A DNA stretch of 48,515 nt from a virus. Shown piece by piece: positions 24,076 to 32,386 of this stretch (positions are counted from its first letter, which is position 1; every line of letters starts with the position of its first letter). A program made the position numbers and the translations under genes. The stretch covers positions 1 through 48,515 of IMG/VR virus record IMGVR_UViG_3300031718_000016; one strand, given 5' to 3'. The notes below the pieces were generated by a model that saw nothing but the letters and a program-made list of their open reading frames with translations, ran no database searches and had not been told where the DNA came from.

Positions 24076-26296
24076 GCTGCGCTATAGCCACTCTCGCTTT
24101 CGCCCCTTGGAGCGCTTGGCTTGGATCGGGCACATTATCTTGCATTGGAGCCCCCGCGTCCGGCCCAGCTTGAAGCACACGATAGTGTTCGAGCGCGTGG
24201 AGGCGCACGTTATCATAACCCTTGTTATTGACCATTCGCGCCTGTTGCCCATCGTCGCTATACATCCAGCGCTGACACTCCTCAAAGTGAACCTTGTGAT
24301 CGTCAAAGATTGGGTCAATCTCAATCGAGGGCCTCAACATATCCTCAGGCTTGGGCTGAGGCGTGGGATGACCAGCCACCTGGAGCAAAGTAGTGTGCTG
24401 GGCTACCTTCTGAACATCCTCTGGAGAAGGAGGCTCAGCTTGGCCTTGGATCAGCATCTCAATCTCTCTAAGCTGAACGTTGCGCTGATCAGCCCCCGGC
24501 ACTACGAATCCCTTCAACCCACTCACGTGCTGGAGGAAGTATTGATTGTCTGGGTGCTGCAACAACTGGCCCATCACGTCAGGCATAAATTGAATCATCT
24601 GCATGAACGTCTGGCGCTGGGCGCTAGGGGAATCAGGCAGCGATTCGTCAACTTCGGGCTCACAGCGATAGTGGCCAGCGCGGAGCTTGTCTAGGTCTAC
24701 ACTAAGCGTTTGGAAGGTTCCTCGTGAAGTGGGCACCAATCCACTAGCTTGCTGTTCTTCCCTCTCCTCGGCGCTCATTGCAGCTATCTCGTTGATGCGA
24801 GCTAGGAAAGACTTCATGGGCTCCATCGTCAAAGATAGGGAGCCGAGGGCTTGATCTCTAGCTTGAGAATAGATGGCTGCTGCTTTGGCGTTGACCATCG
24901 AGCCGCCAAAGAGGGATGGTTGAGCTCCACTCAGCATTTGGGCGTCAGGCCCCTTCAAATCAGAGATCATTCGAATCATGTCAGGGGCGGCCTGGGGCTC
25001 CTCCTCTTTGTAGAAGAAGTTGGATAACGCCTCGCCCGCCGGCTTCTTCACCGGCATATAAACCTCAGGTGAAGCGATCTGATCCGTCATCGCGTCGGTG
25101 TCTACCAGCTTGGAATCGACAAACTTAGTTGGCTGCCCCTTCTCATACTTCTCCTGCACCATGTTGATGAGATTGTTGAGGCGCTTCTGGACGCTAATGA
25201 CAAACTGGCCTAGGGCTGGGACTGACTGGCCATCACCGCTCATTGGTTGAAAGAGGGCGAGAACATCGTCCATGTTCTCCTCTATTGCTTCAATGAAGGT
25301 TTGGCCGGCGTAGGTAACGCGGCACCCAGTAGGGAAGCGGCCAATCAAATCATCTTTCTTAGTCTTTTCCCCCTCAGGGATCATCTGAAATGCAGATGGG
25401 CGAAGCCAGCAGAACTGCTCAGTAACCAGATGATTGTAAGATTCACCGGAGTTAGTGGCAAACTCAGTGCCCTGAAGAACAGCCAAACGACAAGTGCGGT
25501 CAAACTGATCGTCGCCAGGACTAGAAGTATGATCCTTAATTTTGCTCGCTTTATCTGGATACTTCGCTCGTAAGTCGCTAAGGTGCTTCTCTGTGGCGAC
25601 GAATATATATGGGAAGGCATCTTGCGATCTAAGGCTAATTGGAACCTTAGTCTCCAATACGCCATATAACTCGACAATCTCTTGCGTCTTGGGCGATCCA
25701 TCAGCGTTGTGGCCGAACTTCTGCCCGTTGGTGTCTTTCCTGACCCATCCGATGACTCGACCATCGGTATAGGCATAGCGAGCGACATCCCTAAGTACCT
25801 GGCCAATGTCAACTGCTCGGTAGAATAGCTGACGGTACTTCTCGGCCTCTTTGGCAGAGTCCACGTCATCAATCGAATTAGGATCAACAGGATTGAATCG
25901 AACCGGAGGGGGCGTTCCCGCCAGTGTCGATATAAGAGTCTTGCCCAATGGCGTGTAGATATTGTGGACATAGTAAAATCGCTTCGATCTCTCATCGCTA
26001 GAGCTTAGCCAGGGGAAGCCACCACTCTCGGGCACTGCCCACGCCCCCATGTCGGAGTTGTACATGGGATATTGGTAGCCTCGCCAGAAGAAGCGCCCCT
26101 CCCGCGCCCTCAGCAACTCTTGGCGATGGTTGGGCATCTCCTCCCGCCCAAACTTTGTGATTAACTCACGCAACGTGGCAATTAGTTCATCAGGGAGTTC
26201 ATCTTTTTGTGATACTTGGTCACCGCCGCTCGCATTCGGGGATTCATCAGCGCCGGATACGTCCTCAACTGGCATCGAGGCATCGAGTTCCGGCAT
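23993..26296 (-). CDS. Portal protein
   Basis: 767 residues, large as in podoviruses. After an acidic lead come helices with REGRFFWRGYQYPMY, NIYTPLGKTLISTLAGTPPPVRFNP, and DVARYAYTDGRVIGWVRKD, then a long helical C-terminal part with LSLTMEPMKSFLARINEIAA and many Gln/Pro near the end. This is the pattern of P22-like and related portals, which form the ring through which DNA enters and leaves. It lies near terminase and before scaffold and capsid. It starts right after the small gene at 26297. Confidence 0.8.
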   Translation of the reverse strand: MPELDASMPVEDVSGADESPNASGGDQVSQKDELPDELIATLRELITKFGREEMPNHRQELLRAREGRFFWRGYQYPMYNSDMGAWAVPESGGFPWLSSSDERSKRFYYVHNIYTPLGKTLISTLAGTPPPVRFNPVDPNSIDDVDSAKEAEKYRQLFYRAVDIGQVLRDVARYAYTDGRVIGWVRKDTNGQKFGHNADGSPKTQEIVELYGVLETKVPISLRSQDAFPYIFVATEKHLSDLRAKYPDKASKIKDHTSSPGDDQFDRTCRLAVLQGTEFATNSGESYNHLVTEQFCWLRPSAFQMIPEGEKTKKDDLIGRFPTGCRVTYAGQTFIEAIEENMDDVLALFQPMSGDGQSVPALGQFVISVQKRLNNLINMVQEKYEKGQPTKFVDSKLVDTDAMTDQIASPEVYMPVKKPAGEALSNFFYKEEEPQAAPDMIRMISDLKGPDAQMLSGAQPSLFGGSMVNAKAAAIYSQARDQALGSLSLTMEPMKSFLARINEIAAMSAEEREEQQASGLVPTSRGTFQTLSVDLDKLRAGHYRCEPEVDESLPDSPSAQRQTFMQMIQFMPDVMGQLLQHPDNQYFLQHVSGLKGFVVPGADQRNVQLREIEMLIQGQAEPPSPEDVQKVAQHTTLLQVAGHPTPQPKPEDMLRPSIEIDPIFDDHKVHFEECQRWMYSDDGQQARMVNNKGYDNVRLHALEHYRVLQAGPDAGAPMQDNVPDPSQALQGAKARVAIAQHGQEGQAQPAPKLQNKASKQKAAPGGE

Positions 26297-26470
26297 TTAC
26301 TTCCCCTTTAGGCTTTTCTTCTTCGGCAAATCCTTCTCGCTCGTTGAAGCAAAGTCGTGTAGTTGTTCCTTACTCATGCTGAGCAGGGATTTATTCTTTG
26401 CGGATAGCTTCTCTGGCTCATGCTCGGCAATCGCCATGGCTCGCCGCTGAGCGATGGAAGTGGCAGGCAT
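26297..26470 (-). CDS. Small DUF3008-like phage protein
   Basis: 57 residues, too short for routine calls. MPATSIAQRRAMAIAEH, then SLLSMSKEQLHDFAS, then DLPKKK. This matches the pattern of short phage proteins 'P..SkaQqR.M.iA.......lsMSk.qL.dFA.T...gLP' (DUF3008-like). Its TAA is directly followed by the portal ATG, so the two are co-translated. Function is unknown, though such proteins are frequent next to portals and head genes. Confidence 0.7.
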   Translation of the reverse strand: MPATSIAQRRAMAIAEHEPEKLSAKNKSLLSMSKEQLHDFASTSEKDLPKKKSLKGK

Positions 26471-26473
26471 AGG

Positions 26474-26896
26474 TTAAGCCTTGGTTGAAGTCCTCGACTT
26501 GCCGCCGCGAGAGTTAGCACGCATATTCTCGTAGCCCTCGGCATCGCCATCTACGAACTTTCCACCCCTTTGGCCGAAGCCAGAGTTGGTTCGCATATTT
26601 TCGTGCCCAGTCTTTTGGCCACTGCCCACGCTGGGATCAAATTGACCCTTGGTACGCTTACCTGGGGCCGACTCACCATTGAAGTGAATGGGCTCAGTAG
26701 GCTTACCATCGGGCGCGTGGCTCTTGTTGAACACGTAATCGCCAGAGCGTTTCTTGGGTGAGCCCGAGGCACCAGCTCCCTTCCCAGGCTTCTTGGAGGG
26801 GCGAGGGTTATTCATATTCGACTCCTCAGTGGGAGCCATATCGTCCTGCAAATCTTCATCGGACGAAACGAAGCGGTTGAGTGGACTGGTGAACAT
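26474..26896 (-). CDS. Basic low-complexity virion-block protein
   Basis: 140 residues, mostly disordered: Gly, Lys, Ser and Asn rich, with a near-repeat HENMRTNSGFGQRGGK and YENMRANSRGGK about 25 residues apart. ATG after GAGATAAC. The basic, flexible character suggests binding to DNA or to acidic scaffold. No family is recognised. Confidence 0.5.
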   Translation of the reverse strand: MFTSPLNRFVSSDEDLQDDMAPTEESNMNNPRPSKKPGKGAGASGSPKKRSGDYVFNKSHAPDGKPTEPIHFNGESAPGKRTKGQFDPSVGSGQKTGHENMRTNSGFGQRGGKFVDGDAEGYENMRANSRGGKSRTSTKA

Positions 26897-26905
26897 AGTT
26901 ATCTC

Positions 26906-27691
26906 CTAGCTAACTGTCACGCCACTCAGAGAGAGCGTGTAGTAGGCACCTTGGTAGGCGACCAATGTAGCGTTATTACCAATCGCAGCGGTCCAGGTTA
27001 ATTTGCCTGTCGCCGCGTTGTTGATCTTATTCGCCCCAACTGTGACTGTGTGGGCAGCGGCGGTTTTGGTGGTAAACATCAACACCTTGCCATCGTCGAT
27101 CCCAGCTACAGGGGCCGCTAAAGTGGCCGCATCCACGCTGGCGTTAGTAAACACATAAACGCCTTCTTGGACGGGGATCACATCAGTCGTTCCTGCTAGC
27201 GCAACTTTAGAGGGGCGAGCGTTGATACCCGTTCTAATATCCTCAATCGTCACCTGACCAAAGCCCGTCGCAGAGTTAATTTGGGCGGCAGTTCCAGTGA
27301 ACGAGGCATCGAGGGTTACAACGCCCCCGCCGCTGGAGTTAGCTACGTTCAGGGCTTCCTGAAGGCCACCCGAGCCAGAAGTCACCGTCTCGCCAAAGTT
27401 GTGCGCGTTAGAAGTGGTTACGGTAAGCTGAACCGCTCCAGAAACCGCCGTATAACTCACCGCTGAGGGAGTCACCGTCTCGGCGCTAGCTAGGCCCACG
27501 CCCAGAGTAACCGGGGCGTTGGTCGAGAAAGGAGTATATGGTGATCCATCAGAGGCAGCGACAACCGGCGAGCTGGCCACGACAATGGTGACGTTAGTGC
27601 CAGAAGCCGAGCCAGAAAGAATAGTGGTTGTGTAGTTAAATGCCGATGCTAAAAGGCGACCAGCGTGGAAGTTGGGGGTAGGGATGGCCAT
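26906..27691 (-). CDS. Surface/decoration-type protein, paralogue of 34315-35385
   Basis: 261 residues starting after GAGGAG and a junction-motif copy. Shares an ordered set of motifs with the protein at 34315-35385: HAGRLLAS/HSGRFLAA, ASDGSPYTPFSTNAP/LADGSKLNPWNTNAP, AETVTP/AETLTP, FGETVTSGSGGLQEALN/FTGDSIGSGTFGLQEALN and IEDIRTG/IEDLRSG. Unlike that paralogue it has no signal peptide. Beta-rich and Ser/Thr/Ala-rich, it is probably an outer virion component. Confidence 0.55.
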   Translation of the reverse strand: MAIPTPNFHAGRLLASAFNYTTTILSGSASGTNVTIVVASSPVVAASDGSPYTPFSTNAPVTLGVGLASAETVTPSAVSYTAVSGAVQLTVTTSNAHNFGETVTSGSGGLQEALNVANSSGGGVVTLDASFTGTAAQINSATGFGQVTIEDIRTGINARPSKVALAGTTDVIPVQEGVYVFTNASVDAATLAAPVAGIDDGKVLMFTTKTAAAHTVTVGANKINNAATGKLTWTAAIGNNATLVAYQGAYYTLSLSGVTVS

Positions 27692-27706
27692 GGATGACTC
27701 CTCATC

Positions 27707-27719
27707 AGAAATATACCGG
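27707..27719 (-). promoter_or_regulatory. Junction motif copy
   Basis: CCGGTATATTTCT, the most divergent copy, before GAGGAG of the gene 26906-27691. Confidence 0.5.
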
Positions 27720-27720
27720 C

Positions 27721-27993
27721 CTAGAAGTAGCCAGCCTTAGCGCGATCAACGAGTTCCCGCGCCCTTTTATTGTGTTTCCACTCCCACTCACTCTGCTCCT
27801 GGGCGTAGGTCAAGCGTCTAAACCGGATCGGCTCAACCTTTCCTTGTGAAACCCGCTTTAGGGGTAAAGGTGCGCTCGCCAACGCGGCGGCCTGTGCCAA
27901 AACGTCGTTGGTTATTGGTAAGTAGCGACGTTCTGTATATACAGTAGCTAGCGCCCTAATAAGAAGCCTGATTATCAGTTGCCTCAAGTTCAA
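27721..27993 (-). CDS. Small hypothetical protein carrying a palindromic insertion
   Basis: 90 residues from a TTG at 27993; a second TTG at 27987 has better spacing from GGGGGGAG. The N-terminus is hydrophobic and basic (LIIRLLIRALA). The middle encodes one copy of the dispersed palindrome as PLPLKRVSQ. The C-terminus is charged and aromatic (EQSEWEWKHNKRAREL). Overlaps the 3' end of the next gene upstream by 38 bases. Function unknown. Confidence 0.5.
   Translation of the reverse strand: MNLRQLIIRLLIRALATVYTERRYLPITNDVLAQAAALASAPLPLKRVSQGKVEPIRFRRLTYAQEQSEWEWKHNKRARELVDRAKAGYF
27848..27870 (+). repeat. Dispersed palindromic element, copy 5
   Basis: AAACCCGCTTTAGGGGTAAA in gene 27721-27993, encoding PLPLKRVSQ, in the same frame as copies 1 and 3. 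Confidence 0.75.
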
Positions 27994-28132
27994 TCTCCCC
28001 CCGCACCCACGAATGAATAAACTCAGCGAACGCTATGGCATCATCCTCGCTGGGAAACTCAAAGGTGACGCAGTTTTCACTCTGAATCACCACCGTCCCA
28101 ACGGGTAGCAGCGTAAAGTCCCTATCGGCCAC
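27956..28132 (-). CDS. Small protein after terminase (GTG start)
   Basis: 58 residues. Starts at a GTG overlapping the terminase stop and ends inside the next gene. Sequence MADRDFTLLPVGTVVIQSEN, FEFPSEDDAIAFAEFI, W..GEIELE: a compact alpha/beta protein with ordinary composition. Coupled on both sides, so probably real. No family is recognised. Confidence 0.55.
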   Translation of the reverse strand: MADRDFTLLPVGTVVIQSENCVTFEFPSEDDAIAFAEFIHSWVRGEIELEATDNQASY

Positions 28133-29693
28133 CAAACCCCCTTGGACGAAAGAAGCGAATCCCAGCGGCGGCCTTGCGCTTCTGCTTCAACGCTATGTCG
28201 GTCCAGAACTTCTCTTGGTTAGTGTGACACATGCTCATAATCCGATCCCGCTCCACCGCAAAAGGCGTTTTGCCACTCGCTAGCATCGACTTCAGACCGT
28301 AGCGGAAGCCATCGTAAATATCGTCCGAGCGGAGCTTCGTCTTAGCTACATCCTCGGGGTTCTTCTCATCCACCTGAAGGTTGGGTATCGCGTCGATCAA
28401 CTCCTCGCACTCCTCACTCACCAACAAGTCAGGCTCAGGCCGGCGGGAGAACATCTCATCAATCAACCTAGCGCCACCCACGCGATCATCGTCGGCGGGT
28501 GTGGAGCGGGGGAGCTTGAAGGGCGATAGGGCCTCATCCAGCTTCTCCGCTACGGTATTCTCGGCATCCCTGGAGGCAAAGGCATCGGGCGATAGGTAGA
28601 CGGCCTGGATGTTGGTGACTTGCTCCCTACCGTTCTCATCCGTCCAGCGGCACTTCTTCGCTATAAGCTGGGCCAACTCCCTACTTCCTGTTCCTTGGAC
28701 CACCAGCTCGTCGTAAACAATGGTCTTATCGTGAGGCTTGCCCTCCTCATCGGTGATAGTGACGTTAGAGAACCAATAAGCAGTAGCCCAGTGGCGAAAG
28801 CCCCAGTCGATGCCTAGCCACTTGGGGTGCCACGGCTGCCCATGCACCAGCCTTCGGACCAAATACTTGTCCATCACGCAAATGGCTGGATCGAACTTAT
28901 CAAAGTAAGCGCCCTCAAATGTCTCCCATGAGCCAAAGAGGTATTTCTCTTTCCAGATGGCGTTGGCCGTCTCTAGCTTCTGTAGATAACGCTTGTCAGT
29001 GGCATAGGCTGGATTATCAAATATCTTCGCCGGGATAAAAGCGTAGTTGGAGAGATCAACCTCTACACCTTTAAGCTCAGGAATCTTCTTATGCACGCCG
29101 GCAAGTGTACGTACATATTTGCCACTCTCATCCTTCTCGCCAATAAAGAGGGCCTTGATCCACTCATGCCCGATGCCGCCTGGGTTGGTCGCCAGGGCCA
29201 TACAGGGAATCACCGTGTCGCCGTTGGAGTCAACCTTGATGGGGCACCTGTTCTGGAAGGTCAGGTATTCAAACATCCCGTAGGGCCACTCGGTAGCCTC
29301 GTCTATGCCAATAAAGACGTATTCATGGCCGTTGTAGGCCATCACGTCTTTCTCATGCTGGGCCGAGCCGAAGTAGAGCTTAGAGCCATTGGGGAAGGCT
29401 ACAAAGCCATCGGCTTTGTTCCAATTCTTCTGCCCCCCATACATATCGGGTGGAACCAACAATTCAAGGTGGCGCATGAGGCCCTTCTTCAGCTCAGGGT
29501 AGGTGCGCCGTAGGAGGAGGACGTTAACGCCAGGGATGCGGAGGCACCAGCCGATAGCCTCCCACAAGAGAGCTACAGACTTCCCCCCACCCTTTGCGCC
29601 ACCATAGAGCCTAAAAGTAGCGGGGCATTCGTGGAACTTGATCTGTTGGGCGTGGGGGCGGTAGACATCCGTGATCTTGACTGACTTAGGCAT
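28122..29693 (-). CDS. terL: Terminase large subunit
   Basis: 523 residues. Walker A at 31-39 (GGAKGGGKS), Walker B YVFIGIDEAT near residue 130, motif ATNPGG (coupling motif) near 170, and a C-terminal RNase H-like nuclease with GIDWGF (first acid) and YLSPDAFASRD, then DDIYDGFRYGLKSM. It is the ATPase/nuclease motor that packages DNA. The start codon lies directly behind a palindromic element (29697-29719) that also supplies the only nearby purine run. Its neighbours are the small-subunit candidate upstream and the portal farther downstream. Confidence 0.95.
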   Translation of the reverse strand: MPKSVKITDVYRPHAQQIKFHECPATFRLYGGAKGGGKSVALLWEAIGWCLRIPGVNVLLLRRTYPELKKGLMRHLELLVPPDMYGGQKNWNKADGFVAFPNGSKLYFGSAQHEKDVMAYNGHEYVFIGIDEATEWPYGMFEYLTFQNRCPIKVDSNGDTVIPCMALATNPGGIGHEWIKALFIGEKDESGKYVRTLAGVHKKIPELKGVEVDLSNYAFIPAKIFDNPAYATDKRYLQKLETANAIWKEKYLFGSWETFEGAYFDKFDPAICVMDKYLVRRLVHGQPWHPKWLGIDWGFRHWATAYWFSNVTITDEEGKPHDKTIVYDELVVQGTGSRELAQLIAKKCRWTDENGREQVTNIQAVYLSPDAFASRDAENTVAEKLDEALSPFKLPRSTPADDDRVGGARLIDEMFSRRPEPDLLVSEECEELIDAIPNLQVDEKNPEDVAKTKLRSDDIYDGFRYGLKSMLASGKTPFAVERDRIMSMCHTNQEKFWTDIALKQKRKAAAGIRFFRPRGFGGR

Positions 29694-29696
29694 GGC

Positions 29697-29719
29697 CCCA
29701 TTACCCCTAAAGCGGGTTG
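29697..29719 (-). repeat. Dispersed palindromic element, copy 6
   Basis: Minus strand AACCCGCTTTAGGGGTAATG filling the gap between the small-subunit stop and the terminase ATG; a TTGCTAATTGGCAA half-palindrome abuts it. Confidence 0.8.
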
Positions 29720-30067
29720 CTAATTGGCAAGCTCAGGCTCCCGCTTAGGCCGAGGTAGGTCGTTGAGGATGTCGGGCTTTCCCTCATGGTGCTCTTTCGT
29801 TTCTTTCCAGTTGGAGCCGATACGCTCCCCAATGGTGTCTCTGATCTCCTTCAACACCTGGGTGGCATTCTTGCCTTTGCTGTTAGCGCACTGGAGGATC
29901 ATCGTCTTGGCAATCAGCTCGATGCCCGTTGTAGGTTCGTAGGCTTCCAGCTCAGTGGGATGCATCCAACCAATCTTAAAGAGCGCATTCTTCATGTACT
30001 GAGTTTTGCGCCGATGGTCTTTGAAAGAGGCCATCGCCTTAGCGCGATCTTCGTCGGTGAACGCCAT
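29720..30067 (-). CDS. Candidate terminase small subunit
   Basis: 115 residues directly upstream of the terminase large subunit. Mostly helical and charged (MAFTDEDRAKAMASFKDHRR; ATQVLKEIRDTIGERIGS) with a Pro/Lys-rich C-tail. Small subunits are short helical DNA-binding proteins in this location, but no helix-turn-helix is obvious, so the call rests mostly on position. Starts as TAATG with the preceding gene. Confidence 0.45.
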   Translation of the reverse strand: MAFTDEDRAKAMASFKDHRRKTQYMKNALFKIGWMHPTELEAYEPTTGIELIAKTMILQCANSKGKNATQVLKEIRDTIGERIGSNWKETKEHHEGKPDILNDLPRPKREPELAN

Positions 30068-30309
30068 TACTTACCCCCAAGTTTATGAAGCAGATAATGC
30101 CAGCCGATCTCTGCGATGGTTAATACGCCTGTAACGCCAGCAATGTAGCCTCTAGCATGACTACGAGAGAGCTGGAGTGATTCAATGTCATCACGCATCT
30201 CTTTGATGAGCCCCGGTTGGCCATTTCCAACCAACTGAGTTAAAGCGCCCTCAATGCGACCAATAGCTTTGGATTGATCGGCCAGAATGGCTAGGATTTC
30301 ATCAGACAT
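30067..30309 (-). CDS. XhlA-like small membrane protein
   Basis: 80 residues. An N-terminal amphipathic helix (LADQSKAIGRIEGALTQLV), a short coiled-coil (LIKEMRDDIESLQLS) and one membrane span (GYIAGVTGVLTIAEIGW) before a short cytoplasmic tail. This layout is like XhlA or phage holin-associated proteins. Preceded by a junction motif whose TAG ends the upstream fibre gene. It may take part in lysis although it lies far from the lysozyme. Confidence 0.5.
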   Translation of the reverse strand: MSDEILAILADQSKAIGRIEGALTQLVGNGQPGLIKEMRDDIESLQLSRSHARGYIAGVTGVLTIAEIGWHYLLHKLGGK

Positions 30310-30320
30310 GGCGCACCTAC

Positions 30321-30333
30321 AGAAAGCTACCGG
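30321..30333 (-). promoter_or_regulatory. Junction motif copy
   Basis: CCGGTAGCTTTCT; its TAG ends the exported fibre-like gene; before the gene 30067-30309. Confidence 0.55.
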
Positions 30334-32369
30334 CCCGTTTCAACCCACGAACTACCATTGAAACGAACCTCACAATGCGTAGAAGCGCCAGCGGTGCAGG
30401 TTCCACCCACTGTACAAGCGGCGTTGCAGTTGGTGGCGGTGTAGTAGGCCCCTTCATATTGGGCGCTGGTTGGGGCAGAAGCTATTGCTCCACTGGGGGG
30501 AACGGCTAGAGAAAGGTTGTAGACTGGGTTATTGGCGTCATAGGTGATCTCGGGCAAGGTTGAATTTGAGGTTACTCCTGTGATTTTACCAGTTGCGCCT
30601 ATTTTCAAGACATTTGTGCAAGCCCCATTACGTGTCTGCCCAGCCCGAAAACCAAGAATAGAGTTTGTGAGTGCAAGTGCGTATAGGTATCCACAACCCG
30701 TTCCTGCCCCTACTTGAACTTCATCAAAGTTGAATGGCCCCCCTGCCTGCCCTCCTGTACCAAATTGAACTACATCTCCAGTGGAACTACTATTTGTTTC
30801 AAAGTAGGTTGTTCCAACAAAACTTATATTGTTACCCCCCGAGTAAAATTCTAAATTTGGGCAGTTCTCTCCTAAAATTGTACAGTTAGTGGTATTGCCT
30901 GGGTGGACTAGAGAGGGGGCGAGGAATACAGTTGAGTTGGTTACAATTCCAGAGTAGTTGGTACAAGGACCACTTGACACAACACAACCAACTCGTAATG
31001 GGATACAGCCCCCAGTGTAGAAACACTCCATTTGAGCCTCTATAATAGTTCCGCAGCAAGTTCCATAAACCCACATCAGAGGCCCTGAAACACTTGATGT
31101 TCCATGCCAATCAAGGAATTTAGATTTATCAAAGACGAACTGTATAACTAAAGGCGCAATATGGTATGTGTCTCCAGAAGTTGCTGCCGCCGAAATGCCG
31201 TCTACATGGTAATAGCCCCCAGGAGCTTGGCCTGTACCCTCTGGATCGGGATCAGTGCAGACTAGTGCATCAAGGTTGACGCTCCCATTGCCTTTAATTA
31301 ACCATGGACGGCCCTCACCACTAGATAAATCTTCCATACTAGAAAGATTGGTAAACATCAGGCCGCAGAACCCAGCACCTTGCGTTGAAGTAACTGTCCA
31401 ATTTCCGTTCTTTGGTGGAATAAAGTGAACATTGGGAGTGCCACCATTGGAGAATACGGTGGAGACATTCTTACCTGTGCAGGCGCTAGTGATCGTGATA
31501 TTGCTCCCAATGGCCGTCCCGCCCACCGACCCGCACAGAAGCATATTCCAGCGAGACGTGCCTTCGTACACAGCCCAAGCCGTTGCCGTTCCAACATATG
31601 TAGGGGTGGTAATTGTTAGTGAGCAGTTCGTAGTACAGGCCCCTCCCGTTGTAATTACAGTTTCCCGCGAGCTAGTTGTCTCTGCAATTTGAGATGAAGT
31701 CAAACTATAAGCAATATAAAATGTGCCTGTGCTAAACGTCCCACTAGTACCCGCTGTTACATTTGGTTGAGGCAACGCCCCAATAGTGACTTGTGCTCCT
31801 ATGGTTTGTGACCCATCTAAAGAACTAGCATTCAAAACTCCATGTCCTGTAGTAATAGCATATGCATTGGCGGTATTTAGCTTCACATCAGCGGTGGCCC
31901 CAGCGAAAAGGGAAGCGTCCCAGAAAAGTGGGCTGGTGGCATAACCGGTGGTGCCATTGTTATTCATCAACGGTTGCGCCAACTGCCCAGAGGGAAGCGT
32001 GGCTGAGATCGCGGCGGTAGAAAGGGCCGCATAGTTCGTCCCATCGTTGTAAATATCCGCCCCTTGGTTATTCACTAGAGCGAGGGTGGTAGCTCCATTG
32101 ATGGTGCAACCAGAGCAAGTGATGGTTACCGTCCCAGCGCCCACATTGACGACGCTGAAGATCAACCCAGCGTTCAAGCCTAGTGTCGTTGGCGCGGGGA
32201 GGGTGGCGGCGATGGATGAGCCATTGGAGAAAGACACCAACTTGGTTGTGTCCGCCGCGACGAAGGTGTAGCTGGTGCCAGTTTGATAGTTAACGCCCGA
32301 CACCATGCGAGCGGTGTTCTGCGCCCACCCGAGGGAGCATAAGAGAGCCAATATAAGCCAACGCTTCAT
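30327..32369 (-). CDS. Exported fibre- or spike-like protein
   Basis: 680 residues. It opens with a clear signal peptide (MKRWLILALLCSLGWAQN, cleavage after A-Q likely). Beta-rich repeats follow: FVAADTTKLVSFSNGSSIAA, FSVVNVGAGTVTITCSGCTI, YFETNSSSTGDVVQFG. The opening resembles phage fibre base domains, and the C-terminal part (SAQYEGAYYTATNCNAACT..TCTAG) is cysteine-rich. A signal peptide on a fibre-type protein inside a virion block is unusual; it could be a secreted adhesin or depolymerase, or the hydrophobic lead may serve assembly. Confidence 0.6.
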   Translation of the reverse strand: MKRWLILALLCSLGWAQNTARMVSGVNYQTGTSYTFVAADTTKLVSFSNGSSIAATLPAPTTLGLNAGLIFSVVNVGAGTVTITCSGCTINGATTLALVNNQGADIYNDGTNYAALSTAAISATLPSGQLAQPLMNNNGTTGYATSPLFWDASLFAGATADVKLNTANAYAITTGHGVLNASSLDGSQTIGAQVTIGALPQPNVTAGTSGTFSTGTFYIAYSLTSSQIAETTSSRETVITTGGACTTNCSLTITTPTYVGTATAWAVYEGTSRWNMLLCGSVGGTAIGSNITITSACTGKNVSTVFSNGGTPNVHFIPPKNGNWTVTSTQGAGFCGLMFTNLSSMEDLSSGEGRPWLIKGNGSVNLDALVCTDPDPEGTGQAPGGYYHVDGISAAATSGDTYHIAPLVIQFVFDKSKFLDWHGTSSVSGPLMWVYGTCCGTIIEAQMECFYTGGCIPLRVGCVVSSGPCTNYSGIVTNSTVFLAPSLVHPGNTTNCTILGENCPNLEFYSGGNNISFVGTTYFETNSSSTGDVVQFGTGGQAGGPFNFDEVQVGAGTGCGYLYALALTNSILGFRAGQTRNGACTNVLKIGATGKITGVTSNSTLPEITYDANNPVYNLSLAVPPSGAIASAPTSAQYEGAYYTATNCNAACTVGGTCTAGASTHCEVRFNGSSWVETGR

Positions 32370-32372
32370 ACT

Positions 32373-32385
32373 AGAAAGTTATCGG
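32373..32385 (-). promoter_or_regulatory. Junction motif copy
   Basis: CCGATAACTTTCT, three bases before the ATG of the gene 30327-32369, leaving no room for a normal ribosome site. Confidence 0.55.
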
Positions 32386-32386
32386 T

